DNA of 64,000 bases. Source: Jacaranda mimosifolia. Lineage: Eukaryota > Streptophyta > Magnoliopsida > Lamiales > Bignoniaceae. This document shows, in pieces, positions 1 through 10,524 of the stretch. The stretch lies in assembly GCA_018894105.1 (NCBI GenBank), contig CM032131.1, positions 4,366,501 to 4,430,500 of the forward strand, written 5' to 3'. The notes beneath the pieces were generated by a model. The model saw nothing but the letters and a program-made list of their open reading frames with translations, made no database searches and was not told where the DNA came from. Numbering within the stretch: the stretch's first letter is position 1; each line of letters opens with the position of its first letter. The translations under genes were made by a program, and so were the position numbers.

Positions 1-449
1 TGTTTGCATTATAAGGTCAGAAATTAAGTTTGAATTGAGTTGATATCTCAGCTTTGGGTTATCTGGAGTGGGGTGTCACAATTATCTATGTATTTGTATC
101 TTTCTACTGCGTGCAATGTTAAACTAATCTGAGCTCTCACAGCGAGATTCCAAATAGTTTTGCTTGAGTACTGTGTGCTAGGTGCAATAATTACTTTAGA
201 ATTTTGTTAGTTTCATTGCACGATATTTTGCTTGGGAATATTACATTTTGTTTTACAATTTCCTATTCCTGTAAAAATTTAAATTTACTGATCTGCCTAT
301 TGTTGCTTGTACTGTAAAAAGAATTTCTTTACCTAGAAAAATATATTTCAATGATGGTCCCCGATGCATGCAAGATAATAGCTATATATTTAGTCTGCAT
401 TCAGAATAATATTTCTTTTGGTTAATAAAAATCTAAAATATGTATAGAT
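1..449. other. No gene; possible LTR-like edge at about 79
   Basis: I see no coding region here. The sequence GGGGTGTCACA at 69-79 resembles the LTR 3' ends found elsewhere in the window (GGGGTGTTACA), so the first 79 bases could be the end of a related LTR cut by the window edge. The match is only about 11 bases and the rest of the 79 bases does not clearly resemble the other LTRs, so this is weak. Confidence 0.2.
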
Positions 450-1830
450 GGAGGAGATAATTGACGCATACTTTGTGAAGAAAGTCAAGATTCAAATAAA
501 AAATCATTTAGGAGATATCAAGGGGACACATCTTGAAAACTTCAAACGGAGACGATGTTTTTGGCTGTTGTTGGCCTGATTTGAATGGTCCATCACTATG
601 CTTTTATGATTGAACCATTTTTTTTTTTTTTGCAATTCTTTACAAAGATATCTACCACTTTGATCCATCCATGATATGAAAGGAAATGCAGCAGGTAGAA
701 GACTGGCTTGATTTAAATTTCATGCTTGGATTACCTGGACTGGACGTACGCCAACTACTCTATATGAAAATCTACTAGCTTTGCAGGTAACTTGAAATGA
801 TTCTCATTATTTCTTCGTTTGAACTTTATTTTTTTAAAATCCTTGCATCTTATGTTACAATTTAAATACAGAGACTCAAGAAAAACCCATAAACATTGAC
901 GATGAAAATTCAAGTAATTTGATAAATTATAATTTTATATTTATTTTTTTAAATTTCTTTTACCAAAAATATACCTTTATAAATAGTGTACTTACAACCA
1001 TTGCTTTATTTATCTTATTTAGGCAAAGATACAAATGATGACAGTTTAGAAAATTCAAGCAATGCGTTGACTTATAATTTTGCTTTACTCTAAACATTTT
1101 TTTCCCATAAAGATTATTGCTATATAAAAACTACATTTACAATTTTTAATTTTTTCATTTATTTTGTTATAGATTCAAGTAATGATAATGCTGAAATTCC
1201 AGGTAAGTGTAGAATTAATTACATAAAATATTTAGAAATAATTTTTGTTTCACCATTAATTCTTGTACATGCAATAATGCTATCTAATTTATTTATTCAT
1301 TTTTTAGGCATGGGCTTATATCTGTTGTGGGTAAAAACAGATTCTACGTGGTGGGTGAAAAGATTTCTTCAACTTTTATGTTCCCATGCTTCATAGGTAT
1401 TAAAAATAGTGAGACATTTATAACTTCATATATGGTAATAAAATTCATTTTTGCTGTTTGTGTGAAAAGATCGTGGATGGAAATATATGAAGCATTCAAT
1501 TATAGGAAAGTTGTTGACTTTTACAGGACGGACTTATGGTGGACGAACTACACCATTAGAAAATGGAATGAATTATAAAGTATGTATTACTTGCTCTTAT
1601 ATTTTATTCATCCTCTATTCATATAGCTTTAATTAATTTAGCCACATGGAAAATATTTTTTAGGTACCCATAGAGCTTAAAAGAAGGTTTCAAAATGAAG
1701 GCGGCAAAACTTTGCGAACATGCTTTGGACATAAAGAATACAATGTCCCTGCTGCCTCTCTGTACGTATGATGGTAAGATTTGGCAGGAGAGATTTGAAG
1801 GCATATCTTAAAAACTGTTCATCAAAAAAC
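450..1830 (+). pseudogene. Unassigned exon-like remnants, possibly a B3-like plant protein
   Basis: Several short open stretches on the plus strand are separated by AT-rich intron-like DNA with GT...AG-like borders. They include a 43-codon ORF near 449 (MEEIIDAYFVKK...), open DNA at 1327-1578 (contains STFMFPCFIGIKN) and a stretch after an AG at about 1661 that starts VPIELKRRFQNEGGKTL and continues with GKIWQERFEG in a shifted frame. The pattern of an FPxF-type strand, then (I/V)PxEFxRRF, then DGKxW is reminiscent of B3 DNA-binding domains, which are numerous in plants. Stops and at least one frameshift interrupt it. The family call is a guess; it could also be unrelated transposon coding sequence. 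Confidence 0.18.
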
Positions 1831-2144
1831 AACAAAAAGAGTGTTGTGGCCTCAAATTACTCCCAAAAGATATAATGTGCACTTTTTTACTCTGGGGGCA
1901 CTAAAATGGATCACAGATATGGGGCTTTCTACCGTCAGGTACCGTTCGGTAGTCAGTCAATAAAAAATTTTCATTCAAATTTGTGGTACGATTCATTATT
2001 TAAGGCCGGACAACATGTGAGGAGACATTGTCAAAATTGCCCTCATACAATAATATATTAATATAAAAATGTATGTTTAGTATTTTTTTAATTATAAATA
2101 TACTGTTGCCACAAAAAACGTTGGCAGAGCTACAGAAACACAAA
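1831..2144. other. AT-rich spacer, nothing recognised
   Basis: No ORF, RNA gene or repeat boundary is supported. The sequence GCTACAGAAACACAAAAG at about 2129-2146, directly before the first hairpin repeat, could be a degraded CACTACAGAAA-type transposon terminus, but the diagnostic CACTA is not intact. Confidence 0.3.
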
Positions 2145-3870
2145 AGTCGCTCCTTTGACTAGCGAGTAATGGTATTAAAAATTACATTATGCAAATTTTA
2201 AATATAAAACACTCTTGCAGCAGAAAAGATGGGCTAAAAAAATAAACAAAAGTCGCTTCATTGACTAGGAGTAAAGGTATTATTGTATTAAAAATTATAT
2301 TATGCAAATTTTGAATCAAAAAAAAATCGTGCAAACAAAAGCCCGGCTACAAAATTGTTGCTACTTTCAGTAGCGACTAATATTGTCAAAAAATCAAGAT
2401 TAATCATTTTTTAATTTCAACTGATTGTCGTACCATTTATCCTAGGATTTAAAAAAACCTTGAAATATGGTTAAACATTTGCGGGGAGAAAAAACATTTC
2501 AATCAAATCAAACAAGGAATCGCTCCTTTGGGTAGTGACCAAAATTATGCTAAAATCTTGATTACCGTACCATTTATCCCAGGGTTTAAAAAAATATTGA
2601 AACATGGTTAAATATTTGCTGGTTGAAATATTATTTCTAACAAGAAATTGCTATGTTGAGTAGCGATCAAAATTATTTTAAAATCAAGATTAATCTACAT
2701 TATCTAGTTTGTACTTATTGCAGTACAAATTATCCTAGAATTTAAAAAAAAATCCTGAAATATGATTAAATATTTGCTAGCAGAAAAATTATTTCAATCA
2801 AAGCGGAGAAGAAATAGCTACTCTGAGTGGTGACTAAAATTATTTTAAAATAGGCAATAGTCTATATTTTCTAGTTTGTATTGATTGCCGAACCATTTAT
2901 CATAGGATTTATAAAATCCTTTAAATATGTTTAAATATTTGCTAGCAAAAACGTTGTTTCAATCAAATCCAATAAGAAATCGCTATCTTGAGTGGCAACC
3001 GATTGTGGACAAAATAATTTTATCTCAAGACTTGTTTAAAAGAAATTAAGGAGGTGGTATTGGTGAAAAAAACTAGTTGCTCTTATGAGTAGCGACTTTA
3101 TGGGAAATAAGGTGTTGCTCTACCAATTTTTTATTGAATTAAATTTTAACTTGTTAAGTAAAGAATCGCTACTATTAGTAGCGGCTCAAGTGGAAAAAAT
3201 TATTTTTTAAATAGAGAGCAATGTAGATGTTTTGTTAATTTTTTTTAAAATTTACTTGTTTAATTCTTATAGAAAAGAAAGCGTTTTTTTCCCTACAAAT
3301 AAAATTTTGCTCAATAATATTTTAAAAAATGGTAAGAGCAAGTATCTGAAAAGTAAAAAATAAAAAGTCACTATTGTGAGTAGTGATTTAATAGGACTCC
3401 TCTTCCCAATGTATATATTTGTTTAAAATAATATGTTGCTATACTATCTCTTTCAATTAAATTTTAACTATCCAATTAATAAATCGCTACTATGAGTAGC
3501 CGCTCAAATGAAAAAAAATTATTTCTTGACTCAGGAGCAATGTGGATGTTTTGTTTAAATTTCTTTTTAATTTGATTTTTTAATTCTTGTAGAAGAGGAA
3601 TTGGTTTTTCCCTAAGCGACAATAGGTGATGCAAATATAGCACCCCAACTTTTTGTGCCCACGAAGAAAATATATCTATACATAAACTATTCAATCATCT
3701 TGTGGCAGGAGGTAGAATGAATTCACATAAACTACTCAATCTTCTTGTCGCTACACCGAATAGCTATTCAAAGAGAATTTTGATATTTGCCTAATATATA
3801 ATTATTAAACCATTTCTACTATCTTCCAATGTAGTCACCGTTGGAAGTAGCGACCCATTTGGTTTGATTA
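2145..3870. repeat. Array of short hairpin repeats (TCGCTACT..AGTAGCGA type)
   Basis: At least twelve copies of a small inverted repeat occur near 2145, 2251, 2356, 2519, 2646, 2814, 2977, 3076, 3165, 3365, 3482 and 3748. The core is TCGCT(A/C)(C/T)T, a loop of about 5 bases, then AGTAGCGA. Spacing is about 90 to 200 bases, and between copies several units share background sequence (for example GGTTAAATATTTGC and ACCATTTATCC), so this is a diverged tandem array. Closely spaced subterminal repeats of this kind are typical of CACTA-type DNA transposon ends. Related hairpins occur at 9708-9903 and 26500-26795. No intact terminal inverted repeat was found. Confidence 0.6.
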
Positions 3871-3949
3871 TTTACAAATAAATGCAATTATGAAATAGAT
3901 GAATCGGTAGTTGCGGAAATGACACAATTGATTTAAATTTTTATATGAA

Positions 3950-4515
3950 AACTTCAGGATTTTTTAGATGTTTTTAAATTATTATGATGGGTAAATAGTG
4001 TTGACCCCAAAATATGTAAAAATATTCTGTAGAATTGTATATATATATATATATTAAAACCCAATTATTAAACTATTGTCCAGGTGCCAAGCATTTGGAC
4101 CCAGGCCCAATATGAAATGGTTATAAAAATTTATAATGGGCTTTTGTTGTTAAAGTAATCAAGAGAGAACAATAATATTGGTAGTCGTAAAGTATTATCA
4201 ATGGGCCAATTATTATTAATACTGACCCATTTTTATTGGTTGTGATTAAGAATTAAAAGTGCCCGTATAAGACCATGGTATGTTACATTTGGAACATTGA
4301 TATTTATAGTTTAGTACTGAATATGAAATTTAGATTTGAAGAAAGTTATTGAGGTATGTTGTTCCCAATTACCAAGTTTAAAAAAAAAAAAAAAAAAAGA
4401 CATCAGAAAATAATGATAAGGTTAATGACAGAATTCATATAAATGTTGTAGATGTCATAACTCCAAATAAAGCAGCAATACATGTTTGAAATTAAAGATT
4501 AATAATTTTCAACAA
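3950..4515 (+). repeat. Dispersed repeat, copy 1 (partner at 24715-25335)
   Basis: This stretch resembles 24715-25335 in the same orientation. Shared blocks include TTTTTTAGATGTTTTTAA, the GGACCCAGGCCcAATATGAAATGG segment, GACCCATTTTTATTGG and the closing AATTTTCAACAAA block. It looks like an internal part of a DNA transposon family present twice in the window. It contains an AT microsatellite near 4034 and a poly-A tract near 4380. No coding potential is evident. Confidence 0.6.
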
Positions 4516-4618
4516 ACTACCGAAATCCAAGTCGAGATAATTATAATATGTTTAAATCAAACTACTAGTTAATCATAATGGCGTAAGACATTTTTTGGAA
4601 CAAATCATATCGCGCAAG

Positions 4619-4768
4619 TTATTTGGATTTTTCGAGTTGCTCCCTTAGCAATTTGGAGAAAGTCATAGCTTTCTCTCCATCCCGCATAGGAACTTCAGGG
4701 TATAGAGGATATACTGGAGCTTACATCCTTGGGACGAGCAATGATGACATGTGGACTGGAGCGTACAT
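4619..4768 (-). pseudogene. Short open stretch, possible C-terminal exon remnant
   Basis: On the minus strand about 50 codons are open apart from one TAA. The stretch starts MYAPVHMSSLLVPRM and ends MTFSKLLREQLEKSK before a stop. The residue mix (proline-rich, then a charged helix-like end) looks protein-like and lies on the same strand as, and downstream of, the FAR1-like pseudogene, so it may be a terminal exon of that gene. I do not recognise a domain. Confidence 0.25.
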
Positions 4769-5092
4769 GTATGCCATGTTTTTGGAAAACTGTATTGAGT
4801 AATAAACATCAATTTAGGCGCTTGAAATTTTAAATTACTGAATAAGCTATGATATTGATCATGAAATAATTATTATGTGAATTTGGTCTTACAAATGGTG
4901 GGTGTGTGTGGATGTATGGTTGTTGATGCATATACATATAGGCCAATTGAGAGGATGAGGCTTGAGCGGCATTTTTATGTTCTTTTTTAGTGGTACTAGC
5001 CTGTATCAGAGGAACAATTATTTTAGAGTTTTGAACTAGAAGTTAGTTAATTGATAATGAATAAATAGAAGTACCTGAGATTCTGACTCGAA

Positions 5093-5835
5093 TTAAGGTG
5101 GAATACTAATTGTAGAACCAATGGGCATATGCACTTGGGCAGTGTCTGCAGTGGTATGAATATTTGAATAACTTTGTCCTCGAGTAGGCTGATTTTGCTT
5201 ATGATAGCAGCTACTGGAAACATCTTTTCCATAACTATTGATGGAGTTTTGCCTATTTGGGCAAGTACTCATCTTGTGATCAAGTTCTCCATTAAATGTA
5301 ATAGAAAAAAAATTATAAATAAAATGAAAAAATCAAATATTGTATAATCATAGACTTCATGCAATCAACAGTAAAAATATAAGGCATGTAGATATAGAAC
5401 TCCATCTTGATATTTATAAATGCATGAAACTTTAAATCTTTATTTTTATTGTTTGATAAATGCATGAAACTTTAAATTATGTAAATAGAACTATAAGGAA
5501 AATTATTTTGTATTTTACTTGTGAAACTGTTGAGCTATGATGACGATAAACCACATTTATTTTACTAGTAACTAAACATACCGACAATGACTGCATCTTT
5601 GTCATTTTGCTCCTAGACCACCTTTAGAAACAATTTTGACAGGGTCGCAAACCTCGGGCTCATGTCTTGGATTAATAGGGTTAGTAATGCCATGGATTGG
5701 ATGTTGATTGCAATAATCCCTCTGTGTGTTTTCTCCAAACTCATCCAATTGCTCAGTGGAAACATCATTATGGAAGTCTGTATGAGTTTGAATGTCATCT
5801 TCAACTTCACTTGCCAAGTCCTTGACACGACGTAG
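5093..5835 (-). pseudogene. C-terminal tail and split zinc knuckle of the FAR1-like pseudogene
   Basis: The segment at 5835-5609 reads RRVKDLASEVEDD..., then EVCDPVKIVSKGGLGAK, a stop, and QRCSHCR before a GTATGT donor. The DPxxxxxKG motif is typical of the FAR1 family C-terminus. Beyond an AT-rich intron, about 5285 downwards gives ELDHKMSTCPNRQN. Together these make a CX2CX4HX4C zinc knuckle split by the intron, although no clean in-phase AG acceptor remains. The tail is open to a TAA at 5093-5095. Confidence 0.7.
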
Positions 5836-5949
5836 GTAATGCTAAAAATGGGAATCTAACTATGGTGACATATATGTAAGGTTGACAAATTCCTTATGAA
5901 TTTAAGCAAACCTCAAATGTTGTTTATCTATTGCTGGTAGGGGTAATGG

Positions 5950-6264
5950 GAATTTCTTAAGCAAATTCAATGAGACATCTCTGATTTATAACATTGATCG
6001 GCAATTTTGGAATATTCAAGCACTTACAAGCTGAAATTATGTGCCGGCAAGGCAACCCCTCGAACTCCACCATGAAGCAATCACACTTGCATTACCAAGA
6101 GTCACTATCAATGTGAACAGTGTAGCGTCTCCCATCCTGTTTGGTGTACTCTAAAAATATAAGCTTCTGCTCATATTCACCTACTATTGTTTTACTCTCC
6201 AGAAGAAGTCCGTGCTCAGCATTAATTTCACTTCGAACAACAAAGAACATCTTTCTTGTCAACA
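5950..6264 (-). pseudogene. SWIM zinc-finger segment of the FAR1-like pseudogene
   Basis: Reading leftwards from the hAT insertion, the minus strand gives TRKMFFVVRSEINAEHGLL and then DGRRYTVHIDSDSW. A TAA (6092-6094) follows, then CKCDCFMVEFEGLPCRHII, a clear SWIM-type Cys/His pattern as found downstream of the transposase domain in FAR1 relatives. If the 707-bp hAT element and one copy of its duplication are skipped, this frame is continuous with the sequence on its right-hand side. Confidence 0.82.
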
Positions 6265-6272
6265 ATTTTGAC

Positions 6273-6979
6273 TAGGGGTGGGCATCGGGTTCGGGTACCC
6301 CCATACCCGACCTGTCTCAATCGGGTATTTCCCGTACGGATCGGATATTTTTAGTCCCCCAACCCAAACGGGTATTTATAAGGGTACCCAAAAATTTGGA
6401 GGGCGGGTATCGAGTTTGGGGTGGGGTACCCGATACCCGATCGGGTACCCCCATTCTATTAAAATATATATATTATTAAGTATTATATATTTAATTGAAG
6501 TGCCAATATATGATGTATATCATATATTATACATTAATATTTATATTTAAGTTTTAAAATTATATTGAGTACCCCCATTTTATTTTAAAAAAATAATTAT
6601 ATTATTAAGTATTATACATTTAATTGAAGTGTTAATATATGATGTATATCATATATTTGATATTAATGTTTATATTTAAGTTTTAAAATTATATATTAGG
6701 TGGAATTTAGAATTTGTGAATAATGAATTGTAGTGCTATCAAGTGATTCATAATAAAAATAAATAATGAATTAACAAAATTTTAATTTTAATTTATTAAA
6801 AATATAAAATAAAAATTTAGTGGGGGTTTTGGGGGTACCCCCAGGGGATACCCGACCCTAAGGGGGGTATCCCCATAAAATGGGGGTTGGGATCGGGTAT
6901 CAAAAAATGATACCCGAGCCCTCGGGTACCCGCACTGTGAGTATCCCCAAGGGGGGTACCTGACCCCCGCCCACCCCTA
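6273..6979. mobile_element. Non-autonomous hAT-type element (707 bp) with 8-bp TSD
   Basis: The termini TAGGGGTGGGC and GCCCACCCCTA form inverted repeats. They are flanked by a perfect 8-bp target duplication ATTTTGAC at 6265-6272 and 6980-6987, the length expected of hAT transposition. The interior is AT-rich with two copies of a block of about 125 bp (from about 6468 and 6601, sharing TTTAATTGAAGTG and ATATGATGTATATCATATAT). Both ends carry many GGGTACCC palindromes. There is no transposase ORF. It is inserted in the FAR1-like pseudogene. Confidence 0.9.
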
Positions 6980-7009
6980 ATTTTGACAGTTGTTTTCGTA
7001 AATTTTCAA

Positions 7010-8009
7010 TTAGTGATCCCTTACCACTGGGAAATTACTTTCTGAATGGGATTGAATGTTGAAAAAATCGTTCCTTATCTTTTGCAAAGTGCAATTGTAG
7101 TGTTTCATAAAACCAGTCAATGAGAGGCTTTGCTTTACGCACAATTTAAAGAGGGAGTTCATTGATTCGGCTCGTTGAGTGGTTCGCATTCTAGCCAAGA
7201 AAGTGTCTCGAAAATAAGCTTCACTCCAAAGCAAACGTTTTGCATATATTTCATTAACCCATGTATGATATTCTAAACCATGAAAATGCACTAAATTCGA
7301 CCACTCAGCCTCAAACTCCTCTAGATCACATATTTTCCTTAACAAATACGCCAGCCCTGAACAAAATTACGAACCCTTGACCTTTTGCCTTGCATTCCTT
7401 GTAATGTGCCACCTGCATAGTCTATGTGTTGCTGTTGGAAATTCAATTTGAATGGCTGCTCGCATGGCTGCATCTTGATCGGTAAGGATTGATATTAGAA
7501 CTTTACCACTCATTGCAAGCTTAAATTTGTTGAGTACCCAACAGTAAGACTCCACAGTCTCATTGTACAACACTGCTACCCCAAAAATAGATGTTGTTGA
7601 ATGATTGTTTGCTCCACAGAATATAACGAGTGGAAATCGATATTTATTTGTTTTGTAGGTACTATCAAATACAAGTACATCACTGAATAAGTCATACTCT
7701 GTCTTGGACATTGCGTCACACCAAAACAATCTTGTTAGACATCCTTCCTCATCAACAGTATAGTTGTTAGTGAGGTTGTTGTCTGCCTCTTTCATGCTAA
7801 CCAAGTAAGCGAGCAAGGCATTCACATCCCTTCCTTTAATCCTTTGACGTCACACTTTGTCCAACCAATTGTAAGCATCCTTTTTATTGAATGATAGTTT
7901 TCCTGGTCCACCGACTAATTGCTCCAAAAAATCTAACACCATATAGGGTTGAATCACAGCTTCAGTTATGAGATTAAGCATAGTTTTGTCAGAAGATAGA
8001 AGTTCCCTG
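7010..8009 (-). pseudogene. MULE transposase domain of the FAR1-like pseudogene
   Basis: The exon begins after the AG at 8010. It includes the family signature RQRIKG before the transposase core (at 7825 and downward). Core motifs are DVLVFDSTYKTNKYRFPL (first catalytic Asp region), GVAVLYNETVESYCWVL, LTDQDAAMRAAI (second Asp) and HRLCRWHITRNA. After a TAA at 7367-7369 the frame continues with EEFEAEWSNLV, WSEAYFRDTFLARMRTTQRAESMNS and ends at 7010. TTQRAESMNS is a hallmark of FAR1-related proteins. The frame then shifts by one base near 7020. Confidence 0.88.
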
Positions 8010-8082
8010 CTAATCACAATTAAAGATATTACTATACTAATTATTATTGAAATGGTTTAGAAATGTTGGATCTCGAGTGTTA

Positions 8083-8481
8083 CTTATCAGACCTCTTAGG
8101 ATTTTCTTCCAAATGGTGGTTGTGCCTGGATTCGAACCTTGTAACTATATATTCATTGGTAGCTCGGTCATAGGCTACACGAAAACTAGCATTGCATCCG
8201 CATCTCGTCTCCGATCTAGCTTCTCGTCGCCAAGTTAAATTATGATTTTCTCATTGATAACCTTGGCGATTACAAATCCATTCTCTATTTTTTATCACTC
8301 CATCCTTCGTCTTTAAGCTCTCTCTTCGAATAGTGAAACCCACTAGAGATGTATATCCCATGTAGAAAAACTCTGCTGCCTCTGCACTCTTGAATCGTTG
8401 CATGCAAACTATATCATCATACACCTTCGTGCTAGATACATCCGTTGGCCCATTATCGATGTTGTAATTTTCATTATCCAT
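8083..8481 (-). pseudogene. FAR1 DNA-binding domain exon of the pseudogene
   Basis: It starts at an ATG at 8481 (MDNENYNIDNG). The stretch EAAEFFYMGYTSLVGFTIR followed by REWICNRQGYQ is the start of a FAR1 domain. After a TGA at 8251-8253 the same frame continues with ETRCGCNASFRV and then FESRHNHHLEENP, the conserved TRCGC and HNHxL parts of the family's WRKY-GCM1-type zinc finger. A single CGA-to-TGA change would explain the stop. The exon ends at a GTAACA donor (8084). Confidence 0.85.
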
Positions 8482-8880
8482 GGAAATAAAACGATGACGA
8501 TTAAGAAGGTTTTATAAGGAAGATAGGCAATGTCCGTGAATTGATCCAAAAATAAAAATGGATGGGATATGTTTTGCACAACAATGTAATAGTAGTTTGA
8601 ATAATTGTAAACCCCTGATGCATCAAGTCAAGGTAATTTAATGTCACCTACTACATGACCCATTAAATGTCACCTACCACATGTCCAATTCATTTATTCT
8701 TACATTGAAGATTGAAAATTTGATACAAATTAAAACAAGTATATATATCCAGCGGCGGAACATTGTATATTTCCATCCACAAAAATGTCATATTTGCATT
8801 AGCAAAATTCATTTACTACATGTCCATTCCAATTACTCAATTTTTTTTACTAGAAAGTTCATACAAAGTCGATCGAATTT
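8482..8880. other. AT-rich spacer with short direct repeats
   Basis: No gene is seen. The motif AATGTCACCTAC(T/C)ACATG occurs twice (about 8640 and 8668) and a partial ACTACATGTCCATTCC recurs at 8815. This is upstream of the FAR1-like start codon and could contain its old promoter, but no clear TATA or transcription start can be assigned. Confidence 0.3.
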
Positions 8881-9283
8881 GGCTTTGTTTGGTTGTAAAC
8901 CCCCAATATATTTTTCAACTCTCAAAATTTAAACAAACAAACACTACACATTCCCCAATTCCACTCTCAAAATATAAAATTTATTCTAAAAAATACTTAC
9001 TATTCCCAGCTCCACACCATTTCCCAAGGCACCATACATTCTTTCATCATCACAAATATATACACATATTACTACTCATACAATCTATATATACACATAT
9101 ATAAACAATTTGAAAATATTCATTTCACCCCACAAACCCAACAAAAAAGCCATTGATGTGACATCTTGTCCCCCCGAAATACAAACAAACAAACCATTTT
9201 ATTCCAATTCATTTTTCCAAAACACATATAAGCAACTATCATATTCCTGAACCCCACTGCCCAATTCACAACCAAACAAAGCC
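8881..9283. mobile_element. MITE with GGCTTTGTTTGGTTGT termini (403 bp)
   Basis: The left end GGCTTTGTTTGGTTGT (8881-8896) and the right end ACAACCAAACAAAGCC (9268-9283) are perfect 16-base inverted repeats. TTT lies on both sides, which may be a 3-bp target duplication, but T-richness makes that uncertain. The interior is AT-rich and non-coding. The termini resemble Tourist/PIF-type or hAT-type MITEs; I cannot decide which. A related fragment lies at about 32690-32935. Confidence 0.75.
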
Positions 9284-9432
9284 TTTTTTTTGCTTGGTAA
9301 GATCCATAAAATGTCGCCATATTAGGGAGGGAATTTTTATTTTTTTTTGGCCCAATTCACAACCAAACAAAGCATTTTTTTTTGGTTGGTAAGATCCATA
9401 AAATGTCTCCATATTAGGGAGGGAATTTTTTT
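9259..9432. repeat. Tandem duplication, 91-bp period
   Basis: The block beginning GCCCAATTCACAACC and ending with AGGGAGGGAATTTTT occurs twice (from 9259 and from 9350) with few differences. It contains the right end of the adjacent MITE plus its flank, so the duplication happened after MITE insertion. G-rich and T-rich runs follow (9430-9465). Confidence 0.8.
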
Positions 9433-9707
9433 TTGGGGGTTGGGGGGGGGGGGGTGGGAATGCTATTAGGTAGGGATTTTCAATTACTATATTTCAATCA
9501 CTTTTTGTGGCTAAAATTTTGATACAGATTAAAAATTCAATTTTTTGATATGACGGCCATAGGATGCAGCTTGTTGTGGTAGCAGTAGCACCGTGTCAGT
9601 ATCCATTTAATTTGGTCGGTCTGATGATTCATTTTTTGATACAAATTAAGAAACTTTTACCTGAAATAATATTTTGCTAACAATATTTTGTTGCTCATAT
9701 CCATAAA

Positions 9708-9903
9708 ATATCGCTACTTGAGGTAGCGATGCTACCAATCTCCTGCTCCAATTTGTATACCCATTCTCAATCGTGATCCAGCAAGCAGCAAGGATAAAAT
9801 TATAATTTGCATAAAAATTTTGCAATTAGAATCAAAATTCCAAACATAGTTAGTGATTTTATGCAGTACACAATTTCAACTCTCGCTATTTGAGGTAGCA
9901 ATT
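9708..9903. repeat. Two further TCGCTAC..GTAGCGA hairpins
   Basis: The hairpin TCGCTAC-TTGAG-GTAGCGA near 9710-9729 is perfect, and CTCGCTATTTGAGGTAGC at about 9883-9900 is a degraded copy. They match the hairpins of the 2145-3870 array and lie on the other side of the FAR1-like pseudogene, so they may be the opposite subterminal region of the same ancient element. Confidence 0.5.
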
Positions 9904-10524
9904 TGAAATGGTCCAATTATAAAGAGGATCTAATGATGCAAGTTGCATCATATGGCATGCGAGATGAGGATTTGGTTCTAAATTTCGAATACTCAAACAT
10001 ATGAAAGTAATGAAACACAATAACTAAACAGTAGCAACTTAACATACAAATTGACCAATGACTACATAAGAACAGGTTGTGTGTCAAAAAATAACAGTGT
10101 ATCTAAATGTTAATAAAAATACACACACATTAAATACACAACCTTATGTTTTACATAGCTATAATAAGAGCATGAAAATATCACCATGGTCAAGTTAGCA
10201 AAGCTTCTATTCCTCTCTCTTAACTGTCACTACTTCGTCATCCATGCAAAACGATTGTTCCTATGCTTATACATGCGAACGACAAGTGTTCTTCTCACAA
10301 GATCGGAAGATGTCTATTACGTGTTTAAAGAAATATTAGTCAATGGGCTTTTGATAAGATGTGTCATAACATCTGTTGATAACATATTAAATTTGTTGAA
10401 TTTCACTGAAAATAGGTAAAAAGTACTAAAATTAATGCAACAAATACCTACTTCAACTTAGCTTTCACATTGTCCACATGCTCCATCATCATGCACACAT
10501 ATATACACACATATAACTATAATG
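9904..10524. other. No gene recognised
   Basis: This is AT-rich DNA. A 77-codon open frame at 10186-10419 has no recognisable domain, and a frame of this length is expected by chance here. The sequence GCACACATATATACACACAT near 10492 is low-complexity. Confidence 0.3.

Larger units (their letters stand above)
5093..8481 (-). pseudogene. FAR1/FHY3-like (MULE transposase-derived) pseudogene
   Basis: FAR1-related proteins are transcription factors domesticated from Mutator-like transposases; related genes also occur inside live transposons. The order on the minus strand is: FAR1 DNA-binding domain (8481-8083), MULE transposase domain (8009-7010), SWIM zinc finger (about 6264-5950) and a C-terminal CCHC-type zinc knuckle tail (5835-5093). 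A phase-consistent intron lies at 8010-8084 (GTAACA donor, TTAG acceptor). In-frame stops interrupt it at 8251-8253 (TGA), 7850-7852 (TGA), 7367-7369 (TAA), 6092-6094 (TAA) and just before the knuckle (TGA). A one-base frameshift lies near 7020. A hAT element (6273-6979) interrupts the transposase-SWIM segment. It is dead as a gene. Whether it was a host gene or a transposon's own transposase is undecided; the flanking hairpin repeats favour a transposon. Confidence 0.88.

Noticed and set aside
8115..8155. TGGATTCGAACC, a B-box-like sequence
   Set aside because: It lies within the FAR1-domain coding sequence and has no A-box or tRNA fold around it.
8047..8238. 63-codon plus-strand frame
   Set aside because: It is antisense to the FAR1-domain exon, whose protein motifs are clear on the minus strand.
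10186..10419. 77-codon plus-strand frame
   Set aside because: No recognisable domain, no supporting splice or regulatory context; expected by chance in AT-rich DNA of this length.
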